A stretch of 64,000 bases of DNA from Gordonia sediminis (GCA_004193205.1 RZUM01000001.1:1-64000); one strand, 5' to 3'. Numbered from the stretch's first letter, positions 31,788 to 41,937 are shown. Notes: a model not told the origin generated them from the sequence alone. Numbers and translations: made by a program.

Positions 31788-31865
31788 ATCTCCCAGCCGG
31801 CGGGTGATCGGGGATGGGATATGCGTCCGATGCGAGGGTCACCGGCGCCGACCTAGCGTCGGGGT

Positions 31866-32975
31866 ATGTCCACCACAACCATCGAAACAGTCATCATCGG
31901 GGCAGGTCAGGCCGGCCTGTCCACCGCATATCAACTGCTGGAACGCGACCACGACTGCGTGGTCCTCGACGCAAACCACCGCGTCGGCGACAATTGGCGC
32001 AGACAATGGGACAGCCTCCGGCTCTACTCCCCGGCCCGCTATGACGGGCTGCCCGGCTACCCGTTCCCGGCACCGGGGTGGTCATTTCCCGGCAAGGACT
32101 CCGTCGGCGAGTATCTCGAGTCCTATGCACGACGGTTCGACCTCCCGGTCCGCTTGAACACCCGGGTGGAGTCCGTCGACGCAGACGGGAACGGCGGGTT
32201 CGGTGTCCGGACCGGATCGCAGACGATCTCCTGCCGCAACGTCGTCGTGGCCACGGGCACCTTCGGCCGCACGCCCAACATCCCCGACTGCGCCGCCGAC
32301 CTGGATCCGTCGATCCTGCAGCTGCACTCGAGCGAGTACCGTCGCCCGGCCCAGCTGCGGGATGGCCCGACGCTCGTCGTCGGCGCGTCGCACTCCGGCT
32401 TCGACATCGCGTACGAGGTCGCCGAATCACATCCGACGGTTCTCTGCGGCCGCGACTGCGGATCTCTCCCCTTTCGACCGGAGTCACCGCACGCACGACT
32501 GGTGTTCCCGATCGTCGTCTTCGCATGGCGACACGTCTTGACCCGACGAACCCCGATCGGCCGCAAGGAGATGCCGAAGATCCGGCATCACGGCGCCCCC
32601 GCGCTCCGGGTCAAGAACTCAGACCTGCGTAAACGGGGGGTGAGACGCATCGAACAGCGGGTGACCGGTAGCCGCGGCGGTATGCCCGAACTGGCCGACG
32701 GTGAGGTACTCGATGTCGCGAACATCGTCTGGTGCACCGGATTCCGTCAGGTCTTCGACTGGATTCATCTACCGGTCCTCGGCGACGACGGATGGCCCGA
32801 GGAGATGCGCGGCGTCGTCGACACGGTACCCGGACTCTACTTCTGTGGCCTCGCATTTCAGTACGCGTTCAGCTCGATGGTCCTGCCCGGTGTCGGACGC
32901 GATGCCGCCTACATCGCCGACCGGATCGCCGAGCGCGCCGCTCAGGAGAGCACGATGCAGCATCAACCGGCCTGA
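31866..32975 (+). CDS. FAD/NAD(P)-dependent monooxygenase-like oxidoreductase
   Basis: A 369-residue flavoprotein of the CzcO/Trk-like flavin monooxygenase group. The FAD Rossmann loop is IIGAGQAGLSTAYQL (residues 10-24), followed by RQWDSLRLYSP; the NADPH loop is VVGASHSGFDIAYEV (about residues 174-188). The second GxGxxG is degenerate (GASHSG). ATG-to-FAD motif spacing supports ATG 31866. Likely substrates are ketones, amines or sulfides; none can be named. The LuxR-type gene follows 53 bases later and may respond to the same condition. Confidence 0.85.
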   Translation: MSTTTIETVIIGAGQAGLSTAYQLLERDHDCVVLDANHRVGDNWRRQWDSLRLYSPARYDGLPGYPFPAPGWSFPGKDSVGEYLESYARRFDLPVRLNTRVESVDADGNGGFGVRTGSQTISCRNVVVATGTFGRTPNIPDCAADLDPSILQLHSSEYRRPAQLRDGPTLVVGASHSGFDIAYEVAESHPTVLCGRDCGSLPFRPESPHARLVFPIVVFAWRHVLTRRTPIGRKEMPKIRHHGAPALRVKNSDLRKRGVRRIEQRVTGSRGGMPELADGEVLDVANIVWCTGFRQVFDWIHLPVLGDDGWPEEMRGVVDTVPGLYFCGLAFQYAFSSMVLPGVGRDAAYIADRIAERAAQESTMQHQPA

Positions 32976-33028
32976 GACGCCGACTCCGCGGGCGGATCGT
33001 TCTACGCTCGAGGAGGAGGTGAAAGTCG

Positions 33029-34654
33029 ATGGCGGTCACCGACGAACTCGAGCGCGCCCGCGAGCACTTCGACGCCGGAGAGTGGGGAGATGCCCTGCGT
33101 ACCTGGGAGTCGATCGACCAGGGTCGGCTGTCCGCGGATGATCTCGAGGATCTCGCCGTGGCCGCCTACCTGGTCGGCCGGGATTCGACAGCCGTCGAGA
33201 GCCTCCAGCGGGCCTTCCAAACCTGTATCGACGACGCCGACACCCTCGGTGCGGTTCGGTGCGCGTGCTGGATCGCGATGATCATGTCGATGGCCGGCCA
33301 GCCGGCGGTCGGTCAGGGGTGGGCGTCGCGGGCCGAACGGCTCCTCGACGAGCTCGACGAGGACGTCGAGGAGCGCGGGTATCTCGAGATGAACCGCGTG
33401 TACGCCCATCTCGCGGTCGGGGAACTCGACGAGGCGACGGAGTCCGCGCGCCGTGTCGCCGACGCCGGCAGACGCTTCGCCAATCCCGATCTGTTCGCCG
33501 CCGGCATCTCCGCGGAGGGGCGGATCATCCTGGAACGCGGCAACGTTCGGGAGGGGCTCGCCCTGTTCGACGAGGCGATGGTGTCGGTGGCCGCCGGCGA
33601 GGTGTCCGCGGTGTTCGCCGGCATGGTGTACTGCACGATGATCGAGGGCTGCCAGGACGTCTCGGACTTCGGTCGCGCCGCGGCCTGGACGGCTGCGCTG
33701 AGTCAGTGGTGCGACAACCAGCCCGGTCTGGTGCCCTACCGCGGGCAGTGCGCGGTGCACCGCGGACAGATCTGTGCGTTGCACGGCGCATTCTCCGAAG
33801 CCATCACCGAGTTCGACGACGCGCTCCGCCGCTACCACGAGACTTCTTCACCGGCAGCTGGTTTCGCCTTGTCCCTGCGTGGTGACGTCTACCGGCTGAC
33901 GGGCGAACCGGACCGTGCGGAGGACTCCTACGAGCAGGCGGCGGAGTTCGGCTACGAGCCGCAACCCGGGCTCGCGCTGCTCTGGCTGTCGCGCGGACGC
34001 CGCGATGCCGCACTCGGTGCGATCCGCCGGTTGCTGGTGGAATCCCAAGAACCCGTGGAGCGCTCACGCATCCTCCCCGCGGCCGTCGAGATCCTGGTCG
34101 CCGCAGGCGAACTCGAGCAGGCCCAGGAAGCCGCGCGGGAACTCGACCACATCGCCGGCGGTTTCCGCTGCGTCGCACTGCAGGCGATGGCCGCCTACGC
34201 GGCGGGAGCGGTCGAGTTGTCCGACGGCGATCCGGCCGGCGCGCTGCCCTATCTCCGCAAGGCGCGCCAGTTGTGGATCGATCTGGACTGCCCCTACGAG
34301 ACGGCACGCGCTCAGGTGCTCATCGGCCGCGGGCTGCGCGCCCTCTCCGACACCCGGTCGGCCGACGCGACACTCGCGGCGGCGCACCGGACCTTTCTCG
34401 ACCTGGGCGCGAAGCCGGCCGCGGACGAGGTCGCCGGGCTGCTCACCCCGGAGGCGTACCCCGCCGGACTGACCGAGCGTGAGGTCGAGGTTCTGCGACT
34501 CGTGGCCACCGGACGCAGCAACGGCCAGATCGCTGCGGAGCTGGTGCTCAGCGAGAAGACCGTGTCACGCCACCTCACCAACATCTTCACCAAACTCGAC
34601 GTGAACACACGTTCGGCGGCCACCGCATACGCCTACGAGCACGGTCTCATGTGA
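33029..34654 (+). CDS. TPR-containing LuxR-type transcription regulator
   Basis: A 541-residue cytosolic regulator. Residues 1-470 are helical repeats of TPR character (for example EHFDAGEWGDALRTWESID, and ELEQAQEAARELDHIAGGF). The C-terminus is a LuxR/FixJ HTH: LTEREVEVLRLVATGRSNG, then AAELVLSEKTVSRHLTNIF. There is no ATPase domain, unlike the LAL at 53958-56570. GAGGAGGAG lies close before ATG 33029. Targets unknown; the neighbouring FAD oxidoreductase and FMN protein are candidates. Confidence 0.87.
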   Translation: MAVTDELERAREHFDAGEWGDALRTWESIDQGRLSADDLEDLAVAAYLVGRDSTAVESLQRAFQTCIDDADTLGAVRCACWIAMIMSMAGQPAVGQGWASRAERLLDELDEDVEERGYLEMNRVYAHLAVGELDEATESARRVADAGRRFANPDLFAAGISAEGRIILERGNVREGLALFDEAMVSVAAGEVSAVFAGMVYCTMIEGCQDVSDFGRAAAWTAALSQWCDNQPGLVPYRGQCAVHRGQICALHGAFSEAITEFDDALRRYHETSSPAAGFALSLRGDVYRLTGEPDRAEDSYEQAAEFGYEPQPGLALLWLSRGRRDAALGAIRRLLVESQEPVERSRILPAAVEILVAAGELEQAQEAARELDHIAGGFRCVALQAMAAYAAGAVELSDGDPAGALPYLRKARQLWIDLDCPYETARAQVLIGRGLRALSDTRSADATLAAAHRTFLDLGAKPAADEVAGLLTPEAYPAGLTEREVEVLRLVATGRSNGQIAAELVLSEKTVSRHLTNIFTKLDVNTRSAATAYAYEHGLM

Positions 34655-34705
34655 CCTTCGGTGGCGGGGGCCGTGCGTACACTCGTCGGCGAGAAGGAGG
34701 TACGT

Positions 34706-36307
34706 ATGATCCGGCTCTGGGGTGTCGTTGCTCTTGCGGTGACAGCGATGGTGCTGATCGCGGCGGCGATCCTCGGCCCGTGGGGGTGGTACATCCCGGC
34801 GATGATCGTTGCCGGACTTGCTGGTGTCGGCGTCTTCGATCTCCTCCAGCGTCGACACTCTGTCCTGCGGAACTACCCGGTTATAGGGCATATGCGTTTC
34901 CTGCTGGAAGCCATCCGCCCCGAGCTGCAGCAGTATTTCATCGAGCGCAATTTCGACGGCCGCCCCTACGATCGGGATGTCCGGACTCTCATCTACGAGC
35001 GGGCCAAGGGCACCTCGGCCGAGCTCTCTTTCGGAACCGAGCGTGACATCGACTCCGAAGGCTACGAGTACCTCGTCCACTCCACCGCCCCGGTCGACCC
35101 CGCACCCGAGCCGCATCGGTCCCGGATCGGTGGGCCCGACTGCCGTCAGCCCTACGACATGGCCCTGCTGAACGTCTCGGCCATGAGTTTCGGGGCGCTG
35201 TCGGGAAATGCCCTGCGTGCATTGAACAACGGGGCCAAGAAGGGTGGATTCGCCCACGATACCGGCGAGGGCGGCATCACCCCCTACCATCTCGGCGGGG
35301 CAGATCTGGTGTGGGAGATCGGGTCCGGTTATTTCGGCACGCGCACCACCGACGGGCATTTCGATCCCGTCCAGTTCGCCGACAAGGCCGCGATCGACCA
35401 GGTGAAGTGCATATCGATCAAGCTGAGCCAGGGGGCGAAGCCGGGCATCGGCGGGGTCCTCCCGGCCGCCAAGGTCAGCGCGGAGATCGCCCGCTACCGG
35501 GGCGTTCCCGCCGGCGAGAAATGTGTCAGCCCGGCACGCCATTCCGCGTTCTCCACTCCACGGGAGCTGGTCGGCTTCGTTGCGCGTCTGCGCGAGTTGA
35601 GCAACGGGAAGCCGGTTGGCTTCAAGTTCTGTCTGGGCTCACGTGTGGATGTGCTGGCCATCTGCAAGGCGATGCTCGACGAGGACATCACACCCGACTT
35701 CATCATCGTCGACGGATCCGAGGGTGGAACTGCCGCTGCCCCACTCGAATACGAGGATCATGTGGGCCTACCGCTCACCGACGGCCTGATGACCCTGCAC
35801 AACGCACTCGTCGGCACTGGCTTGCGCGGACGCATCCGGATCGGCGCCGGCGGCAAGGTTGCGACCGGCAACGACATCGTCAGGCGACTCATCCAGGGTG
35901 CCGATTTCACCAACGCGGCGCGGGCGATGATGATGGCCACCGGATGTATCCAGTCTCAGCGGTGTCACACCAACCGGTGCCCCGTCGGTGTGGCCACACA
36001 GGATCCGAGACGGGCGCGTGCTCTGGACGTCGACGACAAGAGTGAGCGCGTCTTCCGCTACCAGCACTCAACGGTCGACGAGGCGATGCGGCTGATGGCC
36101 TCCATGGGTGTCGAGCACCCGTCGCAACTCTCACCGCATATGCTGCGCAAGCGGATCTCGGTCACCCGGCAGCGCTCGTATGCCGAGATCTACGAATGGC
36201 TCGGTCTCGGCCAGCTGATCGACGACACTCCCGAAACGTGGGTCGAGGACTGGACGTCCGCCGATGCGGATTCGTTTGCGCCGGCGGGTTTCGTCACCGT
36301 CCGCTGA
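34706..36307 (+). CDS. FMN-binding glutamate synthase-family protein
   Basis: A 533-residue protein. The N-terminus has two hydrophobic segments (VVALAVTAMVLIAAAILG, then WYIPAMIVAGLAGVGVFDLL), so it is membrane-anchored. The main domain matches the central FMN/Fe-S domain of glutamate synthase: MSFGALSGNALRALNNGAKK, then GEGGITPYH, then the 3Fe-4S motif CIQSQRCHTNRC. The glutaminase domain of GltB is absent, so it is not a full glutamate synthase. ATG 34706 follows GAAGGAGG. Stand-alone versions are common in actinobacteria; their function is not well fixed. Confidence 0.86.
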   Translation: MIRLWGVVALAVTAMVLIAAAILGPWGWYIPAMIVAGLAGVGVFDLLQRRHSVLRNYPVIGHMRFLLEAIRPELQQYFIERNFDGRPYDRDVRTLIYERAKGTSAELSFGTERDIDSEGYEYLVHSTAPVDPAPEPHRSRIGGPDCRQPYDMALLNVSAMSFGALSGNALRALNNGAKKGGFAHDTGEGGITPYHLGGADLVWEIGSGYFGTRTTDGHFDPVQFADKAAIDQVKCISIKLSQGAKPGIGGVLPAAKVSAEIARYRGVPAGEKCVSPARHSAFSTPRELVGFVARLRELSNGKPVGFKFCLGSRVDVLAICKAMLDEDITPDFIIVDGSEGGTAAAPLEYEDHVGLPLTDGLMTLHNALVGTGLRGRIRIGAGGKVATGNDIVRRLIQGADFTNAARAMMMATGCIQSQRCHTNRCPVGVATQDPRRARALDVDDKSERVFRYQHSTVDEAMRLMASMGVEHPSQLSPHMLRKRISVTRQRSYAEIYEWLGLGQLIDDTPETWVEDWTSADADSFAPAGFVTVR

Positions 36308-36395
36308 GTCCATGAGTGGTTCGTCCGTGGCGTGCGCGGGTGGGCACCGGTGGGTGTGGGATCATGTCCGCACCGACCGACGATTCGAGGTGGAC

Positions 36396-37496
36396 ATGCC
36401 GGACGAGGACCCACGGTACCTGTCCGATCAGCTGCTCACCTACCTCGGGAACAAGCGGACGCTGCTCCCCCTGATCGACCGCGCCGCGGCGCATGTGCAG
36501 CAGCGGTTGGGCCGTAGGCTCACCGTGCTCGACGCGTTCTCCGGCAGCGGTGTCGTGTCCCGGCTCCTCAAGGCTCGCGCAAAGGTCGTGATCGCCAACG
36601 ACCTCGAGTCCTACGCGCGGGTGATGAGCGAATGCCATCTCACCAACCGGGGCGACGTCGACCTCGACGAGATCGCCTCGCTCGTCGACCACGTCAACGA
36701 GCGGGTCGACGGCGGCCTGACGGTGAACGGGTTCATCTCCGAGCTCTACGCCCCCGACGACGACGACGCGATCCGTCCCGGTGAACGGGTCTTCTACACC
36801 CGCGACAACGCCCGCCGACTCGACGCGTACGCCTCGCTGATCGGCGAGCTCGACCCGCGGTCACAGCCATTCCTGTTGGCGCCGTTGCTGTCTGAGGCTT
36901 CCGTACATGCCAACACCTCGGGCGTCTTCAAAGGTTTCTACAAGGACAAGTACACCGGTGTGGGACGATTCGGCGGGGCCGGCGAGGACGCGTTGTCGCG
37001 TATCCGCGGCACGATCCGCATCGCGCCCCCGGTGCTCAGCCGCCATGACGCGGAGAAGCGGGTGCTGCAGGTCGACGCGAGCCGGTTACCCGACCTGACC
37101 GGCCCCGTCGACATCGCCTACCTCGATCCGCCCTACAACCAGCACCCGTACGGTTCGAACTACTTCATGCTCAACCTGCTGACGGACTACCGGCGGCCGG
37201 CGCAGATCAGTCAGGTGTCGGGCATCCCGACCGACTGGAACCGTTCGGATTTCAACGTACGCAGCCGGTCTGCCGACCGGATGGCCGAGCTGGCAGACGC
37301 ACTCGATGCCCGCTTCCTTCTCGTCTCTTTCAACGACGAAGGGTTCATCGCGCCGACCGACATGGTCGACATCCTCACCGCGGTCGGTGCCGTGACCGAA
37401 TTCCGTTCGAAATACAACACGTTTCGGGGCAGCCGCAACCTCGGCGGGCGCGCCACACACGTGACCGAACATCTCTATCTGGTCGAGAAGCGCTGA
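36396..37496 (+). CDS. D12-class DNA adenine N6-methyltransferase, orphan
   Basis: A 366-residue protein. The family order is seen: TYLGNKRTLL near residue 15, SAM-binding motif I VLDAFSGSGVVSRLL (about 44-58), and catalytic motif IV DPPYNQHPYGSNYF (about 245). This is the alpha-type (Dam/DpnM-like) arrangement. No restriction endonuclease or specificity subunit is nearby, so it is an orphan enzyme on present evidence. ATG 36396 with GAGG before it was chosen; the frame opens inside the previous gene. Recognition sequence unknown. Confidence 0.85.
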   Translation: MPDEDPRYLSDQLLTYLGNKRTLLPLIDRAAAHVQQRLGRRLTVLDAFSGSGVVSRLLKARAKVVIANDLESYARVMSECHLTNRGDVDLDEIASLVDHVNERVDGGLTVNGFISELYAPDDDDAIRPGERVFYTRDNARRLDAYASLIGELDPRSQPFLLAPLLSEASVHANTSGVFKGFYKDKYTGVGRFGGAGEDALSRIRGTIRIAPPVLSRHDAEKRVLQVDASRLPDLTGPVDIAYLDPPYNQHPYGSNYFMLNLLTDYRRPAQISQVSGIPTDWNRSDFNVRSRSADRMAELADALDARFLLVSFNDEGFIAPTDMVDILTAVGAVTEFRSKYNTFRGSRNLGGRATHVTEHLYLVEKR

Positions 37497-37505
37497 GGGG
37501 ACCGG

Positions 37506-38177
37506 TCACTTCTTCGACAGCGACGCATCGAGCGCGAGTAGCTGTTCGGCCTGCACGTCACGCAGCACGGCCATCGTCGCGGTCACCGCGATCTCGCAGG
37601 CGACGTCGATGTCGGCGTTGTCCACAATGACCGCGCGGTAGGCGACGTCGAGACTGATCCCGATCAGCAACGACGCGAGCGTGTCGGCGCTGGCCTCGAT
37701 CTGCGCCCCGCGGGTCGCGTAGTTCTCCCGCAGACGGGCGGCCACCCGCGGCTCGAGGGTCTGATAGAGCCGACGACCCGGGTCCTCGGCCTCTTGCCGG
37801 TGGCCAAGGAGGATGCGCAGTCCCGCCGGGTTGCGCCGCGCGTACTCGAAGGTGGCCTCCACCGAACGCCGGGCCCGCTGTCCGTAGGGCATGTCCGCGA
37901 TCTCGTCGTAGGCCGCGAACATCCACTGCGTGAACTGGTCGAGTTCTCGCTCCACCACCTTGTCGACGAGCGCATCCCGCGACCCGAAGTGGGCGTAGAG
38001 CGTGACCCGGCTGGTGCCGCCACGCTCGGCGATCATGTCCATCGTCGCCCGCTCGACCCCGACCTCGGCGATCACCGAGGTGGCGGCATCGAGCAGTTCG
38101 TCGTCGGTCGGCCGATTCCGGGTGTTCCGCGGCCGTTTGCGGCTCCGCGAACCCTCGGCTCGTCCGGAGTTGGTCAC
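37506..38177 (-). CDS. TetR/AcrR family regulator downstream of the liv cluster
   Basis: A 223-residue repressor: Arg-rich N-tail (residues 1-22), HTH MDMIAERGGTSRVTLYAHFG (about residues 46-65), then a variable helical domain. GTG 38177 has AGGAGA about eight bases upstream. It is the last gene of the liv ABC cluster on the minus strand, 73 bases after livF, so it may regulate that uptake system or be co-expressed with it. Convergent with the DNA methyltransferase (nine bases apart). Confidence 0.85.
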   Translation of the reverse strand: MTNSGRAEGSRSRKRPRNTRNRPTDDELLDAATSVIAEVGVERATMDMIAERGGTSRVTLYAHFGSRDALVDKVVERELDQFTQWMFAAYDEIADMPYGQRARRSVEATFEYARRNPAGLRILLGHRQEAEDPGRRLYQTLEPRVAARLRENYATRGAQIEASADTLASLLIGISLDVAYRAVIVDNADIDVACEIAVTATMAVLRDVQAEQLLALDASLSKK

Positions 38178-38250
38178 TCTGGTCTCCTGCTGTCAGGTCG
38201 TTGAGCGGCTGGGCGATACCGCGATCCGATACGTCCCCCCGACACCTGTA

Positions 38251-39009
38251 TCAACCGGCGCTGTCCGATCCGCCCAACCGGCCGAAATAGGCGTCCTCGA
38301 CGGTATCGCGGTGCTCCCTCAGCTCGCTCGCCGAGCCCCGCAGTGCTACCCGACCGTGATGCAGGACAATCCCCGAATCGGCGATGCCCAACGCGAGGTC
38401 GATGTGCTGTTCCACCAGCACGATGGCCATCTGCTGCTCGTCGGCCAGGGTGCGCAGCCGCGGCAACAGATCCTGCACCGCGATCGGCGACAGACCGAGA
38501 CTGAGTTCGTCGATCAGCAGGACCGAGGGCTTGGTCAGCAGTGCCTTGGCCACGGCGAGCATCTGTTGCTCCCCGCCCGACAGGGTGCCGCACCGCCGCC
38601 CGCGCAGCGTGTGCAGCTTGGGGAACTGTTCATACACGTCGGCGAGGTTGCCCCCACCCTTGCGCTGGGCCAACCGCAGGTTGTCGACCACCGAGAGGCG
38701 ATGGAAGATGCCGCGGTTGTCCGGCACGAGGGTGACACCGCGGCGGGCGTTGCGCTCGACGTGGCTGTGGATCGGCTCGCCGAGCGCGCTGATGGTCCCG
38801 GACATCACCGGCAGTGCCCCCACCGCGGCCAGCAGCGTGGTCGTCTTGCCGGCCCCGTTCGGACCGAGCAGGGCGAGGATCTCTCCGGGCGCCACCGTGG
38901 TGGAGAACTCCCGCACCGCGGGCACACCTCCGTAGCCGACGGTCACCTCGTCGAAGACCAGCACCCCGGTCTGCAGTGCGGGTTGGGACACGGTCGAACT
39001 GCTGGTCAT
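38251..39009 (-). CDS. livF: Branched-chain amino acid-type ABC transporter ATPase (LivF)
   Basis: A 252-residue ATPase. Walker A GPNGAGKTT (about residues 49-57), signature LSGGEQQM, Walker B VLLIDE and switch His in EQHID are present. LivF type is recognised from the short length and the ALGEPIHSH/VPDNRGIF region. It acts at the inner face of the membrane, pairing with LivG to power the fused permease. Its ATG overlaps the livG stop as ATGA, so translation is coupled. Confidence 0.9.
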   Translation of the reverse strand: MTSSSTVSQPALQTGVLVFDEVTVGYGGVPAVREFSTTVAPGEILALLGPNGAGKTTTLLAAVGALPVMSGTISALGEPIHSHVERNARRGVTLVPDNRGIFHRLSVVDNLRLAQRKGGGNLADVYEQFPKLHTLRGRRCGTLSGGEQQMLAVAKALLTKPSVLLIDELSLGLSPIAVQDLLPRLRTLADEQQMAIVLVEQHIDLALGIADSGIVLHHGRVALRGSASELREHRDTVEDAYFGRLGGSDSAG

Positions 39010-39872
39010 GAGTCCTCCTTCTCGGGTGCCCCGTCGATCTCAGGTGCCCCGTCGCTCTCGGGTGCGTCGATGATGTCGACCGGGACGATCTCCTCGCCCT
39101 GCACCTCGGCACTGCCCAGGTACGCGGCGACCACCGCCGGGTCCTCCTGGATCTCGTGGGGCGACCCCGAGGCGATCACCCGGCCGAAGTCGAGCACGTA
39201 GAGCCGATCGCAGACATCGAGCACCAGCGACATGTCGTGGTCGATGAGCAGGATGCCGACACCGGTGGCCGCGATGCGTCGAAGTTCTTGGCCGAACTCA
39301 CGGCTCTCGTGGGTATCGAGGCCGGCCGCGGGCTCGTCGAGCAACACCATCCGGGTGCCGCCCACGAGGGCACGCGCCACCCCGACCAGCTTCTGCTGGC
39401 CCAGCGTGAGCTCACCGGGCCGACGGTCGGCGACGTCGCCCAGACCCACCAGGTCCAGTGCTTCCTCCACGACCCCGGCCGGTGGCCGGGAGCCGGTGAA
39501 CACGTCGAGGAGCAAAGCCCGCAACCCGATCGGCTGCACCGCGACCGCCAGGTTCTGGGCGACGGTCAGGTCGGCGAACAGTTCGCCGGCCTGCCAGGTT
39601 CGTGCCATGCCCGCGTTGCGGCGACGATGCGGACTGGTCTTCTCGACGCGGTCCCCACCGAGGAGAACTTCGCCCTCGGCCTTCACGAAGCCCGTCACCG
39701 CGTCGACGAAGGTGGTCTTGCCGGCACCGTTGGGCCCGATGAGGCCGACGATCTCGCCGCCCGACACGGCGATGTCGATGTCCGCATTGGCCGTGACGCC
39801 GCCGTAGCGGACGCCCAGACCTCTGGTGCTCAGCAGTGGTTGTGTTGCAGTTGCGGCCACGGTCTCAGACAT
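39006..39872 (-). CDS. livG: Branched-chain amino acid-type ABC transporter ATPase (LivG)
   Basis: A 288-residue ATPase. Walker A GPNGAGKTTF (about residues 46-55), signature region LTLGQQKLVGVARAL, Walker B MVLLDEP, and the LivG-type AAGLDTHE. The signature is LTLGQQ rather than LSxGQ. The C-terminal 25 residues hold a short acidic repeat (APESDGAPEIDGAPEKED). The start overlaps the end of the permease gene by eight bases, so coupling is likely. Confidence 0.9.
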   Translation of the reverse strand: MSETVAATATQPLLSTRGLGVRYGGVTANADIDIAVSGGEIVGLIGPNGAGKTTFVDAVTGFVKAEGEVLLGGDRVEKTSPHRRRNAGMARTWQAGELFADLTVAQNLAVAVQPIGLRALLLDVFTGSRPPAGVVEEALDLVGLGDVADRRPGELTLGQQKLVGVARALVGGTRMVLLDEPAAGLDTHESREFGQELRRIAATGVGILLIDHDMSLVLDVCDRLYVLDFGRVIASGSPHEIQEDPAVVAAYLGSAEVQGEEIVPVDIIDAPESDGAPEIDGAPEKEDS

Positions 39873-41871
39873 TGCAGTCCGCCTTCGTATTCGGTGATGC
39901 CACAGCAGGCGTCGACACTCCGTCGGACGTGACGTGACGTCTCGCGGCGAGACGATCCACGAATTCTCCGACCGCTCCCGAGATACCGACCGGGTTGAGC
40001 ACCGCCATCAACAGCAGGCCACCCGCGGCGATCAGATCGTAGTACTCGCCGAGTTCGAGGGTCTGATTCAGGAAGACATACCCGACGCCCAGCGGCCCGA
40101 TGATGCCCGCGATGAACGCGCCGGATACCGAGGTGATGCCGCCGACATAGGTCATCGCGAGCATGACCAGACCGATGATCACCGTGAACGACCCGGCGGA
40201 CAGTTGCCCGCGGCTATACCCGATCAGGCAGCCGCCGATGCCGGCGAGGAACGCCGAGAGCGCGAATCCGAACAGCTTGGTGGCGGCGACGTTGATGCCC
40301 ACCGACGCGGCCGCACGTTCGTTGGACCGCACCGCGAGGAACGCGCGCCCGGTCGACCCGGCCATGAACCGCATGACCACGAGGGTGGCGATCGCGACGA
40401 CGACGAGCACCATGAGCGAAAAGCGCAGCGTCACCAGGTTGGTGCCGTCGCGCACCCCGAGATCGATCCCGAACAGCGACGGGTCGGAGATGATGTTGCC
40501 CTCGTAGGCCGTGATGGCCGGGTTGTTGAACACGAAGCCCTGGATGGCGATCGCCGCCGCCAGGGTGACCACCGCCAGCTGCGCGCCCCGAATCCGCAGC
40601 GCCGGAATGCCGACGAGGACACCGAGTCCGGTCGCGATCAGGGCCGCGAACAGCATGCTGAACGGGAAGGGCACATGCCAGTTGACCGTCAGTTTGGACA
40701 GTGCGAACCCGGCGGCACCGGCAAAGGCCATGGACGCCAACGAGATCTGGCCCAGATAGCCGGTCAGAAGGACGAGCGACAACGCGATCAGCGACAGGAT
40801 CACCGAGGTGACCACCCCGAATCGCCATGTGCCGGAGGTAATCACGATCGCGACGACGGTCACCGCCAACACCGCGATGGTGGGCACCGGGCGGATACGG
40901 GGAATGCGCACGGCGGGCATCTTCACCTCGCCGAGCGAGCCGCGCGACGGGATGCGGCCGCCCATCAGGAACAGCGCGACGACGATCACCACGAACGGCA
41001 GTGCGTCGCCGAGTCCCGCCTGCGCCCAGTCCGGCCACCAGTCCTTGGTGGTCAACCAGGTGATGATCGCCTGGAACGACCCGAGCGCCAGGCCGGCGCC
41101 GCAGGCCACGCCGAATGACGTGAGCCGACCAAGCAGGGCGACAGCGAGGGCGGGGATGACGTAGAAGGTGTAGCTGGTGACGTTGAGTCCGATGGTGAAC
41201 GAGGCGAGGATGACGATCAGACCCGTTGCGGCGCCGGTGAGGACCCACACGATCGCGGCGAGGCGATCGGGTGAATAGCCGACCAGTCGCGCGGCGAGTT
41301 CGTCCTCCGCACCTGCTCGGGTCGCGACACCCAGGCGGGTGAGGCGGAAGTACGCCCAGAACAGCGCGGCGATCACGATCGCGATGCCCGCGAGGATCAG
41401 GTCGGACACGTTGACCACGGCGCCGGCGAGCTCGATGGTCTTGTCCGGCAAGGTGGACAACGCGAACAGGGTGCCGGTGTCGAATCGGAGTTGGACGAGC
41501 GCCTGGATGAACAGCATCAGGCCCACCGAGGCGACGACCTGCGCCAGCACCGGCGCGGTCCGCAGCGGCCGGAAGACCAGCAGGTGTGCGGCGATCGCCC
41601 ACACGATCGCGGACCCGACGCCGATGATGATCGCTGGGATCATCGGCATCGGGTCGTCACCGCCGGTGAGCGGGATGGTCCCGATCGGCAGCACGAGCCC
41701 GCCGTCGTCGCGCAGGGCGGCGACCTGGTAGACCGCCCAGAGGCCGATGGCTCCCTGCGCGAAGTTGATGATCCCGGTGGCCGCGTAGACGCCGACGAGT
41801 GACGACGCCATCACGGCGTAGACGGCACCCGTGGACAAGCCCAGGAAGGCGAATTGGAGGAACTGACCCAT
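39865..41871 (-). CDS. livHM: Fused LivH-LivM ABC permease
   Basis: A 668-residue membrane protein. The first half (about residues 1-290) is a LivH permease (FLGLSTGAVYAVMASSLVGV; AVALLGRLTSFGVACGAGL). The second half (about 330-640) is LivM (LVLLTGYLGQISLASMAFAG; GRAFLAVRSNERAAASVGIN). In most bacteria these are two genes. ATG 41871 is preferred to the TTG at 41883. It forms the membrane channel of the uptake system with LivG, LivF and the LivK lipoprotein. Confidence 0.9.
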   Translation of the reverse strand: MGQFLQFAFLGLSTGAVYAVMASSLVGVYAATGIINFAQGAIGLWAVYQVAALRDDGGLVLPIGTIPLTGGDDPMPMIPAIIIGVGSAIVWAIAAHLLVFRPLRTAPVLAQVVASVGLMLFIQALVQLRFDTGTLFALSTLPDKTIELAGAVVNVSDLILAGIAIVIAALFWAYFRLTRLGVATRAGAEDELAARLVGYSPDRLAAIVWVLTGAATGLIVILASFTIGLNVTSYTFYVIPALAVALLGRLTSFGVACGAGLALGSFQAIITWLTTKDWWPDWAQAGLGDALPFVVIVVALFLMGGRIPSRGSLGEVKMPAVRIPRIRPVPTIAVLAVTVVAIVITSGTWRFGVVTSVILSLIALSLVLLTGYLGQISLASMAFAGAAGFALSKLTVNWHVPFPFSMLFAALIATGLGVLVGIPALRIRGAQLAVVTLAAAIAIQGFVFNNPAITAYEGNIISDPSLFGIDLGVRDGTNLVTLRFSLMVLVVVAIATLVVMRFMAGSTGRAFLAVRSNERAAASVGINVAATKLFGFALSAFLAGIGGCLIGYSRGQLSAGSFTVIIGLVMLAMTYVGGITSVSGAFIAGIIGPLGVGYVFLNQTLELGEYYDLIAAGGLLLMAVLNPVGISGAVGEFVDRLAARRHVTSDGVSTPAVASPNTKADCNV

Positions 41872-41937
41872 TCGGTGACCCAATCGATCGGCGCGCCCGG
41901 AGTCTCACCGACGGCGGCGCGAATGTATCCGGTGACG

